DNA from: an uncultured Oscillospiraceae bacterium
GTDB taxonomy: Bacteria; Bacillota; Clostridia; Oscillospirales; Acutalibacteraceae
Assembly: GCA_900546265.1 (NCBI GenBank)
Contig: URCA01000006.1
Coordinates: forward strand, 1 to 64,000
DNA length: 64,000 nucleotides
Direction of reading: 5' to 3'
Shown here: piece after piece, positions 1 through 7,765 of the stretch
Numbering within the stretch: the first letter of the stretch is position 1
Layout of the letters: the number at the start of each line of letters is the position of its first letter
Notes under the pieces: model-generated
Seen by the model: only the letters and a program-made list of their open reading frames with translations
What the model was told of the DNA's origin: nothing
Database searches by the model: none
Made by a program: the position numbers and the translations under genes

Positions 1-62
1 GCTACGCCGGCAGCTTCGGCAAACCTTTCGACCGGCTGCAATGCCGCGTCGTCAAAGTATAA
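1..62 (+). CDS. C-terminal end of a phage structural protein (partial)
   Basis: The third frame is open from the left edge to a TAA at 60-62 and encodes the last 19 residues of a protein, beginning YAGSFGKPFD and ending VVKV. It lies 16 bases before the long tail protein gene on the same strand, so it is probably the preceding tail or baseplate gene of the prophage. The product cannot be identified from so short a piece; the reading frame was chosen because its composition is protein-like and its stop lies just before the next gene. Confidence 0.45.
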   Translation, partial: YAGSFGKPFDRLQCRVVKV

Positions 63-78
63 GGGGTGCTGGTGATAA

Positions 79-3000
79 ATGATCATCATTAAAGACGGTA
101 CTCCGAGTTTTAAGGTGACGGTGCCGCCGGAAGATATGTGCATCGGATACGACGGGGAAAACATGGTGCGCAGGATCGTGTTTTCCCCGCCTGCCGGGTA
201 TGATGGATGGACGTGGCGGGTCGATTTAATACTGGCGGACGGCGGCGACGATGTTGTCCTGCTCCAGCTAGATGGGGACGTGTTGGCCTGGGATATACTG
301 GATAAGCACCTTGTCTGTCCAGATGGAGCTGGCAAAGTTAAAGCTCAAATCCGGGCAAACAATCCGGCCACCCCGCTGCAGACCAAAAAATCAAATTGGT
401 TTACGCTGTATACGCAATCATCCATTGATGCCATCGACAAAATATGTGTTAGCCCATCAGAGATTGCCCAAGCGGAAAAGTATATGGATGCCCTGCTACT
501 GGACGGACAGACGGCCCGCGCCGCCGCTGAAGAAGCCGCCGCCACGGCCGGAGTCGCCAAACAGGAGGCCATCCGGCAGGCGGAGCTTGCCGGGGATGCA
601 GCGACGGGAGCGGCAGCGGCCGAGCAGGAAGCCGCCAAGGAGCGGGCCGCCGCAGAAGAAGCCGCCAAGCAGACCGCTGCCGACCGGTTGGTCACCGGGC
701 AAGATCGCGCAGAGGTGGAGCGGCTGACCGGTCAGGTACGGGCCGACCGGGAGCAGGTAGGCAAAGACAGAGAGGCGGTGGCTGGTGACAAGGCCGCCGC
801 CGAGACTGCCAAGACCGGCGCAGAGGCGGCGGAAGCCGAGGTCATCAAACAGGCGGGCATAGCCACCGACCAAGTGGCGCTGGCCACCGAACAGGCCGAG
901 CGGGCGAAAGCAGAGGCAGACCGGGCGGCCGGCATCGACGCCTACACCAAAAACGATGCGGACAGCCGGTATCTGCGGGCCACCGAGATTCGCCGCCCCT
1001 TCACCGGCGGCGGGATCACCCTGACCGACGCGGACGACGCGGCCTTCGGCGGCGTGACCGTGCTGGGCGCGACCACCGAGACAGGCACGGGCGACAAGGG
1101 GCCGGACAATCCGTATGCCCTGACAGGCGTGCAGCCGGCGAGCCTGACGGTGTGCGGGCGGAATATGATACCATATCCATACACATCGTTGCCAAGTGCC
1201 GTGACGGGAATATCTTTTGCGGACAACGGAGATGGCACAATAACCGTAAATGGCACGGCTAAAGACGAAACCGCCGGGAGGTTACACTTTTTATCTAATC
1301 TTTTACACCTACCGGCAGGTACATATACACTTTCTGGCTGCGCCGCTAATGGGTCTGGTGATACATGGTGCTTGCAAGTGGTGCGCGTTATCAACGGTGT
1401 AGAGGATTGGGGGTGGCTCTGTAGGGAATTCGGCACAGGTATAACATTCACACTAACAGAAGCAACAGATATTTATATACGCATCAGGCTTAAAAAGGGC
1501 ACAGTCATCAACAATGGTATTTTTAAGCCGCAGTTAGAGTTCGGCACCGCCGCCACCCCCTACGCCCCCTACGCCGGCCAGACCGTCCCCCTGCCCGCGC
1601 TGGAACCCTTGTACGGCGCCGGCGACATCCGCGACGAATACGACGCGGCCACCGGCGTGGAAAACCGGCGGTGGGGACGGGTGGAGCTGGACGGAACAGA
1701 GGCGTGGGCAACAAGGACAAGCGGCGCGGGAGTATACGGATATACGCTGCTGGACGTTTTCGATGCGCCGGCAGCGGCTGGTGTTTGCACCCACTTCAAA
1801 TATATCAAAAACGGGGCATCCGGTATGCAAACGGCGGTTTGTGTTGCGTCTGCCAGCACGCAAAAAGCATTATCCGTCTTTACCACAATAGCAACGCTGG
1901 ATGGATGGAAAGCCTACCTTAACGCCCAAGCCACTGCCGGCACCCCGATGACGGTGGTGTATCAGCTGGACGCCCCCGTTGTGACCCAGCACGGGCCGCA
2001 GCGGATCCCCACCTATCCAGGATGCACCAATCTGATGTTAGATGTATCGGCGGATGGGGCCGTCCGGTATCCGCTGTCCGCCCCCATGCAGTGGGACGCC
2101 AAGGCAGACAAAACGGTGTCGGACGACCGATACGCCAATGTGCTGACCGGCACGGCTTCGGGGCCGGTGGCCGCGCTGGAGGACGTGTCCCCGACGGGGG
2201 CGCTGCGCCGGGCGGCGGTGCTGGGCGCGACCGCCGAGACCGGGTCGGGGGATAAGGGGCCCGATAACCCGTATACCCTCGCGGGTGTACAGCCGACAAA
2301 GGTGACGGTGTGCGGGCGGAATCTGGCGGCTAATCCACGGTTTAATGCGGCCGATCAGTTTTCGCCATGCGTATATGCAGACTGCGAATTGCAGCCTAAT
2401 ACTAAGTACACTATCAGTTTGTATGTACCGGCAGGTGAAGCCTATTACACGAACGAAAACTTGTTCGCGAAGATTGTTTATTTGCCTGTATCAACCGGTG
2501 GCATATATAGTGCGGAAGCCACCACAAAGCCTACAATATCGAATACCGATCCAAAGCAATACGCCACAGGCAAAGGCTGGACTTTGCTTAAAGCACAATC
2601 TGGTACGACCGCTTCCGGCAACGCGCGGGATTTGCAAATCGAATTTGGCGACACCGCCACCCCTTATGAGCCGTATACCGGCCAAACCATCACGTTGCCC
2701 GCGCTGGCCTCCCTGTACGGCGACGGAACCGTGTGCGACGAATACGACGCGGTTTCGGGCGTGGAAACCCGGCGATGGAAGCAGGTGGTGTTCGACGGGA
2801 CGGAAAGCATGCGGTGTGAAGCCCACGGAAATGGCCAGCGATATGTATCTATAGACCTGGACGCTGCCGCTAATAAATCCGTCATGCCCATATCCACGCA
2901 TTACACGTCGTCTGCCTGGACGCAGGACAATAACAAGGTGTATATCCCCAATCCCGTTGTGATGGTGATTACGGATAGCCGTTTCACTACCTTGCAAGCT

Positions 3001-3243
3001 GCGCGGGACATATTAGCCGCCCAGTACGCCGCCGGCACGCCGGTGACGGTGGTGTACCAGCTGGACGCCCCCGCCGTGACCCAGCATGACCCCGCCCGCA
3101 TCCTGCCGCCCGCCCCGGTGTGCCGCGTCTTTGCCGACGCGGGCAACACCGCCGTGGGCTATAACCGGGATGTCAACAGTCTTGCTGCAGAGTTGGAGGA
3201 TCTTAAAGCGACCATCGCGGCACTGCTGGGAGGAGGTGCATAA
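79..3243 (+). CDS. Prophage tail fibre / baseplate-type structural protein
   Basis: A 1054-residue protein with the layout of a tail-tip or fibre protein of Gram-positive phages. Residues about 1-125 form a beta-rich head resembling BppU-type baseplate domains. Residues about 130-285 are Ala/Glu/Lys/Arg-rich with few breaks and should form a long coiled coil. A short KNDADSRYL segment, typical of fibre linkers, follows. Then two homologous modules of about 300 residues (about 327-643 and 713-1008) each contain GDKGPDNPY, VCGRN, a PYxPYxGQT segment, an LYGxG segment, EYDA, RRW and VVYQLDAP. The end is a short heptad-like helix. The role is inferred as host binding or baseplate assembly. The start is the ATG at 79 after a weak AAGGGG. 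The 1 bp gap to the next gene suggests a late operon. The family is assigned from overall architecture, so the exact name is uncertain. Confidence 0.75.
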   Translation: MIIIKDGTPSFKVTVPPEDMCIGYDGENMVRRIVFSPPAGYDGWTWRVDLILADGGDDVVLLQLDGDVLAWDILDKHLVCPDGAGKVKAQIRANNPATPLQTKKSNWFTLYTQSSIDAIDKICVSPSEIAQAEKYMDALLLDGQTARAAAEEAAATAGVAKQEAIRQAELAGDAATGAAAAEQEAAKERAAAEEAAKQTAADRLVTGQDRAEVERLTGQVRADREQVGKDREAVAGDKAAAETAKTGAEAAEAEVIKQAGIATDQVALATEQAERAKAEADRAAGIDAYTKNDADSRYLRATEIRRPFTGGGITLTDADDAAFGGVTVLGATTETGTGDKGPDNPYALTGVQPASLTVCGRNMIPYPYTSLPSAVTGISFADNGDGTITVNGTAKDETAGRLHFLSNLLHLPAGTYTLSGCAANGSGDTWCLQVVRVINGVEDWGWLCREFGTGITFTLTEATDIYIRIRLKKGTVINNGIFKPQLEFGTAATPYAPYAGQTVPLPALEPLYGAGDIRDEYDAATGVENRRWGRVELDGTEAWATRTSGAGVYGYTLLDVFDAPAAAGVCTHFKYIKNGASGMQTAVCVASASTQKALSVFTTIATLDGWKAYLNAQATAGTPMTVVYQLDAPVVTQHGPQRIPTYPGCTNLMLDVSADGAVRYPLSAPMQWDAKADKTVSDDRYANVLTGTASGPVAALEDVSPTGALRRAAVLGATAETGSGDKGPDNPYTLAGVQPTKVTVCGRNLAANPRFNAADQFSPCVYADCELQPNTKYTISLYVPAGEAYYTNENLFAKIVYLPVSTGGIYSAEATTKPTISNTDPKQYATGKGWTLLKAQSGTTASGNARDLQIEFGDTATPYEPYTGQTITLPALASLYGDGTVCDEYDAVSGVETRRWKQVVFDGTESMRCEAHGNGQRYVSIDLDAAANKSVMPISTHYTSSAWTQDNNKVYIPNPVVMVITDSRFTTLQAARDILAAQYAAGTPVTVVYQLDAPAVTQHDPARILPPAPVCRVFADAGNTAVGYNRDVNSLAAELEDLKATIAALLGGGA

Positions 3244-3245
3244 CT

Positions 3246-3503
3246 GTGCTGCGAGTAAGACCAATACACCTAAAGCAAGCCGGCGAGTTTGTGCGGTTAT
3301 ACCACAGGCACAACATACCACCGGTTGGCGGTAAATTTGCGATAGCCTGCTATGATGGCGATCAGCTTTGCGGTGTGGCGATATGCGGCAGCCGCACGAA
3401 GCCCCGTCGGTTTGGCAGGTATTCACGCCGGAGAAACCGGCGGAAAGCGAGGTGCATTGACATGCAGTCGGCGCGCCCTCCCCCGTGGCATAACCTGCAA
3501 TAA
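3246..3503 (+). pseudogene. Truncated XF1762-like phage protein
   Basis: The GTG at 3246 opens a frame starting MLRVRPIHLKQAGEFVRLYH, and later shows GGKFAIACYDGDQLCGVAICG. This matches the N-terminal part of the XF1762 family of phage proteins, GNAT-like in sequence, which from memory run to about 150 residues. After about residue 50 the similarity stops and the frame becomes Arg-rich nonsense up to residue 85, so the gene looks cut by a deletion or frameshift. In intact phages this family usually sits in early or packaging regions, so its position between tail and holin genes may also reflect rearrangement. Any enzymatic role is unknown. Confidence 0.55.
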
Positions 3504-3531
3504 CATAACGATATTAAGGAGGCATATCCAT

Positions 3532-3837
3532 ATGGATATCATCATCGTTGTACTGATGCTGGCGGTTGTCGTAGAGGCGCTGATCCAGTACGTCAAATCT
3601 TTCGTTGCCGCCTTTTCTACCGGCGACAAAAAGACCGCTATCACGCAACTGGCAGCAGTGGCCATTGCCGTTACGCTGTGCTTTTCTACCGGCGCTGATA
3701 TGTTTTCGGCACTCGGGATCGCGTTCGACTGGCCAACAATCGGCGTAGTCCTGACGGGCATCTTTTTATCGCGTGGCTCTAACTATATCAGCGATTTCAT
3801 AAAGAAAATGCGCGGCGTGTCCCAAAACGATAATTAA
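3532..3837 (+). CDS. Holin-like small membrane protein
   Basis: A 101-residue protein starting at the ATG at 3532, preceded by a clear ribosome site (TAAGGAGG at about 3515-3522). It has a hydrophobic N-terminal helix (IIIVVLMLAVVVEALIQYV), a second hydrophobic stretch (ITQLAAVAIAVTLCFS), a third (TIGVVLTGIFLSRG) and a charged tail ending KKMRGVSQNDN. Size, three predicted membrane segments, charged C-terminus and position at the end of a tail operon all fit a phage holin, which makes membrane holes for the endolysin. The open frame extends upstream to 3352, but that stretch is the out-of-frame remnant of the previous gene. No endolysin follows; the operon ends in a terminator, so the lysis module is incomplete here. 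Confidence 0.6.
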   Translation: MDIIIVVLMLAVVVEALIQYVKSFVAAFSTGDKKTAITQLAAVAIAVTLCFSTGADMFSALGIAFDWPTIGVVLTGIFLSRGSNYISDFIKKMRGVSQNDN

Positions 3838-3956
3838 TAGTATGCCCCTGCTGAGGGGAAAAACATCGTGGAAAAACGCCCTGTAAATTCCGTTTAAACC
3901 TTCATTAAAATACATCTTCATACCAGCCGGCTGCGAAGCATTTCGTAATAATATGC

Positions 3957-4000
3957 AAAAAAGGCGAGGATTCCGGACGAATCGGATTCCTCGCCTTTTT
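3957..4000 (+). terminator. Intrinsic terminator of the prophage operon
   Basis: AAAAAGGCGAGGATTCCG and CGGATTCCTCGCCTTTTT form a long GC-rich stem with a small loop and one mismatch, followed by a T run. It lies about 120 bases after the holin-like gene on the same strand. The A tract before the stem could make it act in both directions. Confidence 0.8.
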
Positions 4001-4038
4001 GCGTTTTGTGCGCAAATTTTTTGCATTTTGTGCGCAAA
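4001..4038. repeat. Two short direct repeats between terminator and intron
   Basis: GCGTTTTGTGCGCAAA at 4001-4016 recurs as GCATTTTGTGCGCAAA at 4023-4038, one base different, spaced by six T residues. Each copy carries the small palindrome TTTGTGCGCAAA. The pair lies just upstream of the presumed 5' end of the group II intron. Its role is unknown; it may be a duplicated protein-binding site or slippage product. Confidence 0.55.
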
Positions 4039-4438
4039 GCTACAGCCAATCTCACCATCGTGTGAGGTCTGTGGGGATGAGTAAAACTCGGCTTTTATGA
4101 AAGTCCCTGCGCCGTTACAGGCGGCGGCAAGCAGACAGGCTTATAGAGAAGATCTACGGATGCTGAAACAAGGATAGGACAATCGGAACGTGGTAAGCCA
4201 GCGACGCGGAGAGCTTGACCTCTGTGAAGCGGCGGCAGGGAAAAATCTATGGATACAACCTGCCTTGCGCTGGTGAATGTGGCGGCACAGTACCAATGAA
4301 GCTGAGCTAACAAAGCCGTGGAGGGATAGCCGCCAGTCAGTGTTTTACAATAAATCGAAGTTACAGTTCAAATGAGCAAAATCATTCTGCATAAGGTTCG
4401 AGTATGACTAAGAGAGGCGAAACCTTCAAGAAATTGGA

Positions 4439-6283
4439 GTGAGCCGACTTATGGCAGCCAACAAAGCAAAGAAAAAGCAAACACTCAGAAACAACGAATA
4501 TTACAGCACCCCAGACCTATTTGACGATTTATACGAGAGAAGTCAGCCTGGCGAAGTTTTCACACATCTGATGGAGCTAATCACCAGCGAGCAGAATATC
4601 CTGCTGGCCTACCGCGCCATCAAGAAAAACAAGGGCAGTAAGACCAACGGCGTAAACTCGACCACCATCGTAGAGATGGGAGAGAAACAGCCGGAGGAAC
4701 TGATTGCCTATGTGCGGAAGCGGTTGCAAAACTTCCATCCTCATGCGGTCCGCCGTGTGGAAATCCCAAAACCAGATGGGCGTATGCGTCCGCTGGGCAT
4801 CCCAACCATGGAAGACCGTATTGTTCAGCAGTGTATCAAGCAAGTGCTGGAGCCAATCTGTGAAGCAAAATTCTACAAGCACAGCTATGGATTCCGCCCA
4901 AACCGAAGCGCCCATCATGCAGTGGCAAGAGCTATGTTCCTGATAAATATCTCAAAATACCACTATGTGGTGGACGTGGACATCAAGGGCTTCTTTGACA
5001 ACGTGAACCATGGGAAACTGCTGAAATAGCTCTGGACGCTGGGCATAAGGGACAAGCAGTTGTTATGTGTCCTGTCCAGAATGCTGAAAGCGCCCATTCA
5101 GGGCGAGGGAGTGCCGGCAAAGGGTGTACCGCAGGGTGGTATCCTTAGTCCATTGTTGTCTAACGTGGTGCTGAATGAATTGGATTGGTGGATTGCCAGC
5201 CAGTGGGGAACTTTTCCAACCAGAACGAACTACACGCATGACTTGTCCCGCTACCAGAATCTTCGCAGAACAAGCCGCATGAAGGAAGTATTTATCGTGC
5301 GGTATGCGGACGACTTCAAGCTGTTCTGTAAATGCCGCAGTGACGCGGAAAGAATATTCGCGGCAACAACAATGTGGTTAAGGGAACGGCTGGGCCTGGA
5401 AATCAGTCCGGAAAAATCCAAAATCGTCAATCTGAAAAAGGGATACTCAAACATTCTCGGCTTTAAACTAAAACTCCGCCCCAAAAGCGGAAAATGGGTG
5501 CTGAAATCACACATGGCAGACAAGGCGCAGAAATAGTGCAGGGAAAACATACGAGCGGCCATTGGACAAATCGGCAGGGAACCGAACCAATGGAGCGTTA
5601 TGCAATTCAACGCTATGGTGCTGGGCCTGCATGAATACTACAAAATCGCGACCAATGTATACCTCGACTTTGACCGTATCGCCTTCGATGTCAGAAAGAC
5701 GCTTCTATGCAGAATAAAAAGCCATCGCAGTCAGACTGGCCTGCGAAGTCAGGCATTTCAGCAATTCTATGGTGATTTTACCGGGAAGATATTCAACGTG
5801 GCGGGGTTGGCGCTCTTTCCAATCAACGGAGTGAAAACCACGCCGCCCATGTGCTTCTCCCCCGACATTTGCAATTACTCTGAAAAAGGGCGGGCCAAAA
5901 TTCATGAGCTGCAAAAGGCAATCAGTCCTATCGTCCTGCAAAAGCTCATGGAACACCCCATACAAGGGTAAAGTACCGAGCTGAACGACAACCGCATTTC
6001 CCTTTATGTCGCTCAACGCGGAAAATGTGCAATCTGCAAAGAGCCCTTGCTGGTGGGAGATATGGAAGTCCATCACATCACGCCAAAATCCAGTGGTGGA
6101 AAGGACAATTACTCCAATCTGGCGCTGATAACGGGAGATGTGCATAAGCTCATTCACTCAACCGACCCGGTAATCATCCAAAAATATCTGGACAGGCTGA
6201 AAAACTGCAAGCTCAACATGGCTAAACTCAACAAATTCCGGCTGTTGGCTGGCAACTGTAAACTCGAATATAGTAAACATTGA
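4439..6283 (+). pseudogene. ltrA: Group II intron reverse transcriptase/maturase with HNH domain, three in-frame stops
   Basis: One continuous frame holds all parts of an LtrA-type intron protein: N-terminal RT0-RT blocks (GSKTNGVNS, DGRMRPLGIPTMEDR, KHSYGFRPNRSAHHA), DIKGFFDNVNHGKLLK, VPQGGILSPLLSNVVLNELD, the catalytic YADD in IVRYADDFKLF, a maturase domain, and a C-terminal HNH nuclease (CAICKEP, EVHHITPKSSGGKDNYSNL, HKLIH). Stops occur at 5027-5029 (TAG), 5534-5536 (TAG) and 5969-5971 (TAA), with no frameshift over about 1.8 kb. Family knowledge places Gln at the first stop (LLKQ-type sequence), so CAG to TAG is likely; the other two are also one base from Gln or Lys. Neither pieces after the first stop would fold into an active enzyme without readthrough. 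The start may also be the ATG at 4451 (MAANKAKKK). Confidence 0.8.
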
Positions 6284-6286
6284 TGG

Positions 6287-6322
6287 GGCGCCGTGTGAAT
6301 CGAAAGGTTCACGCACGGTGCT
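6287..6322 (+). ncRNA. Group II intron domain V
   Basis: A hairpin of the domain V type, GGCGCCGTG...CGCACGGTGCT, with a GAAA tetraloop inside TCGAAAGG and an internal GTGTGAA/TTCACGC stem. Domain V is the catalytic metal-binding core of group II introns. The lower strand has CGC where many introns have AGC, a known variant of the catalytic triad. It directly follows the end of the HNH reading frame. Confidence 0.8.
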
Positions 6323-6434
6323 AAGCGGGGGAAAAGCCGGAGATGACTTCAACGCTTACCTATCGCAAAATGTCTTTTATAACAGGTCTAACCATTCGAT
6401 ACCCCTCTTATCGGATATTACACTACCATTTAGA

Positions 6435-6528
6435 ATTATACCATAATTCCCCATATATTTACAATATTTTCTACTGGTTTTAAAACAAAACATTCCCCGA
6501 CTATGAGCTGCTCTATATGTAGCCGGGA
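6435..6528. repeat. Diverged copy A of a terminator-plus-promoter segment
   Basis: Read on the - strand this segment has an imperfect hairpin (TCCCGGCTA...TAGTCGGGGA) followed by TGTTTTGTTTTAAAA, and then TTGTAA (6459-6464), an 18-base spacer and TATAAT (6435-6440). The same order with clear sequence similarity recurs at 7659-7753 on the other side of rhuM. Here the promoter points left toward the intron with no intact gene to drive, so it looks like the edge of an older related element or of a lost gene. Confidence 0.65.
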
Positions 6529-6598
6529 GATATCTTAAATTTCGAATTTATCCATGTCGTTCTTCCGCTCAGTTTCAGAATCAAATAGATAGCTCAAA

Positions 6599-7633
6599 TC
6601 ATTCTTCCTCGGTTTCGCCATCAATCAATCCGCTTTCTTCAGTTAAACGATCAAAGTCACTCTGATAGGTTCTATCCTGCAAAACTCGGTACTTCTCAAA
6701 TTCGCTTTCCGCAAATGCTTTCGCTATAGCCGCTGTAACTTTTCCCTTATCCTGAAGTATTTCCGCATCATTGAACTGAAGAAAGGCATCCAACTTGCTG
6801 GCCCAATCCGCCATGGTCATAGGAATATGTCGTCTAGCTTGACGAATCGCGTAGTCAAGGTACATGGTGACAATCTCGTTTAATTCCTGCATTTCATCCT
6901 TCGACAGATAATTCTTGGCAACGGAAACATCGGCTTTGACAATTTTTCCCCACGGAGCATTCAACCAAGTGGTAAGCCCCATATGCTCTTTGGTATGGTC
7001 AGCGCGGGCCACAATCATCTCCGCCGCTGTGTTGCCATGAACAGCATAATGCATCTTATTTTGTACGGTGGCAAAAAAATCATGAGTTATTTTACTGTCA
7101 ACTGAATAATCTACTGCAGTTGCATATATATCGGTTATCTTTTGGTAAAACCTACGTTCGCTTGCCCTTATCTCCTGAATCTCAGAAATAAGATGTTCAA
7201 AATAATCCTCATCAAATATCTGTCCGTTTATCAGTCGGTTTTTATCCAGTATATAGCCCTGTTTTGCAAACGTGTCCAGCACCTTTGTGGCCCACTGGCG
7301 AAACTGCGTTGCTCTTTGAGAATTTACCCGGTAACCTACTGCTACAATAGCGGATAAGGCGTAGAACTTATAGCGATATGTCTTGCCATCGTCGGCAGTA
7401 TGTGCAAATTTTGCACATACTGTATTTTCATCGAGTTCGCCGCCTTCAAATATATTTTTTAAATGTTTGGTAATTACGCTGCGCTCTACATCAAACAATT
7501 GGGCAATTGCCTTTTGCGTGAGCCATACATCTTTGTCCTGCACCCGGACTTCTATCGAATCTTCCGCCGCGTCTTTTGTAAAGACCAAGAAGTCGACAGT
7601 GCTGTTTCGAATTTGAATTTTTTTATCATTCAT
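6599..7633 (-). CDS. rhuM: RhuM family protein
   Basis: A 344-residue protein of the RhuM family, named from a Salmonella pathogenicity island gene of unclear biochemical function. The N-terminal half has a Bro/KilA-like or winged helix-like DNA-binding region (VWLTQKAIAQLFDVERSVIT, KHLKNIFEGGEL) and the family signature NTVCAKFAHTADDGKTY followed by YALSAIVAVGYRVNSQRATQ and FRQWATKVLDTFAKQGY. The C-terminal half is helical (HYAVHGNTAAEMIVARADHT, HMGLTTWLNAPWGKI). Full family length, no breaks. A good promoter lies upstream (7659-7688) and an AAGGTGG ribosome site precedes the ATG at 7633. The gene is visibly more AT-rich than its neighbours and is bracketed by two related repeats, which suggests separate acquisition. 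RhuM genes are frequent on mobile elements and near restriction genes; no partner is present here. Confidence 0.85.
   Translation of the reverse strand: MNDKKIQIRNSTVDFLVFTKDAAEDSIEVRVQDKDVWLTQKAIAQLFDVERSVITKHLKNIFEGGELDENTVCAKFAHTADDGKTYRYKFYALSAIVAVGYRVNSQRATQFRQWATKVLDTFAKQGYILDKNRLINGQIFDEDYFEHLISEIQEIRASERRFYQKITDIYATAVDYSVDSKITHDFFATVQNKMHYAVHGNTAAEMIVARADHTKEHMGLTTWLNAPWGKIVKADVSVAKNYLSKDEMQELNEIVTMYLDYAIRQARRHIPMTMADWASKLDAFLQFNDAEILQDKGKVTAAIAKAFAESEFEKYRVLQDRTYQSDFDRLTEESGLIDGETEEE
7396..7422. other. 27-base perfect palindrome inside rhuM
   Basis: CAGTATGTGCAAA at 7396-7408 and TTTGCACATACTG at 7410-7422 are exact reverse complements around one central base. The site lies in the codons of the conserved NTVCAKFAHTA signature, so part of the symmetry could follow from the protein sequence. 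It has the size and symmetry of a dimer operator and could allow autoregulation, but nothing proves this. Confidence 0.5.
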
Positions 7634-7658
7634 TTAGCGTCACCACCTTGTCAATTTC

Positions 7659-7688
7659 AGTATAACACGATTCGCCATATATTTACAA
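7659..7688 (-). promoter_or_regulatory. Promoter of rhuM
   Basis: On the - strand TTGTAA (7683-7688), an 18-base spacer and TATACT (7659-7664) make a good vegetative promoter. Transcription would start near 7652, leaving a leader of about 20 bases with AAGGTGG before the rhuM ATG. The same elements are found in copy A at 6435-6464. Confidence 0.65.
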
Positions 7689-7708
7689 CGTTTGCTCAAA
7701 ACAAAAAC

Positions 7709-7753
7709 ATCCCCCGACCGCGGTCGTCCCTATATGCACCGCAGTCGGGGGAT
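7709..7753 (-). terminator. Terminator after the serine recombinase operon
   Basis: Read on the - strand, ATCCCCCGACTGCGGT and ACCGCGGTCGGGGGAT form a 16-base stem with a single mismatch and a 13-base loop, followed by GTTTTTGTTTT. It begins 13 bases after the stop codon of the last recombinase gene. Confidence 0.85.
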
Positions 7754-7765
7754 TTCTCTATGTGT

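Larger units (their letters stand above)
4060..6363 (+). mobile_element. Group II intron with decayed intron-encoded protein
   Basis: A GTGTG sequence at 4060-4064, the usual first bases of a group II intron, precedes about 375 bases of structured non-coding sequence, then a reverse transcriptase/HNH reading frame (4439-6283), then a domain V hairpin with a GAAA loop (6287-6322) and a domain VI-like hairpin ending near 6363 in an AY-type end. The HNH domain means it is not of the class C type, which lacks this domain and inserts directly at terminator hairpins. Both ends are assigned by motif only; flanking exon sequence would have to be compared with an intron-free relative. The protein gene carries three stops, so the element can probably splice or move only with help from another intron protein. 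Confidence 0.8.
7659..7753. repeat. Copy B of the terminator-plus-promoter segment
   Basis: This holds the recombinase terminator (7709-7753) and the rhuM promoter (7659-7688). It shares CATATATTTACAA, an AAAACAAAA tract, CCCCGAC, CTATATG and the same promoter spacing with copy A about 1.2 kb away at 6435-6528. It is the better preserved copy and lies at the outer edge of the recombinase genes, so an element end may be in or near it. Confidence 0.65.

Noticed and set aside
4439..6283. TAG read as an amino acid (recoded stop) in the intron protein.
   Set aside because: One of the three stops is TAA, and TAG ends other genes in the window (for example the AraC gene and the 48-residue ICE protein). 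Ordinary decay is simpler.
4060..6363. Class C group II intron inserted at a terminator.
   Set aside because: The intron lies about 60 bases past the terminator, not in it, and its protein has an HNH domain that class C proteins lack.
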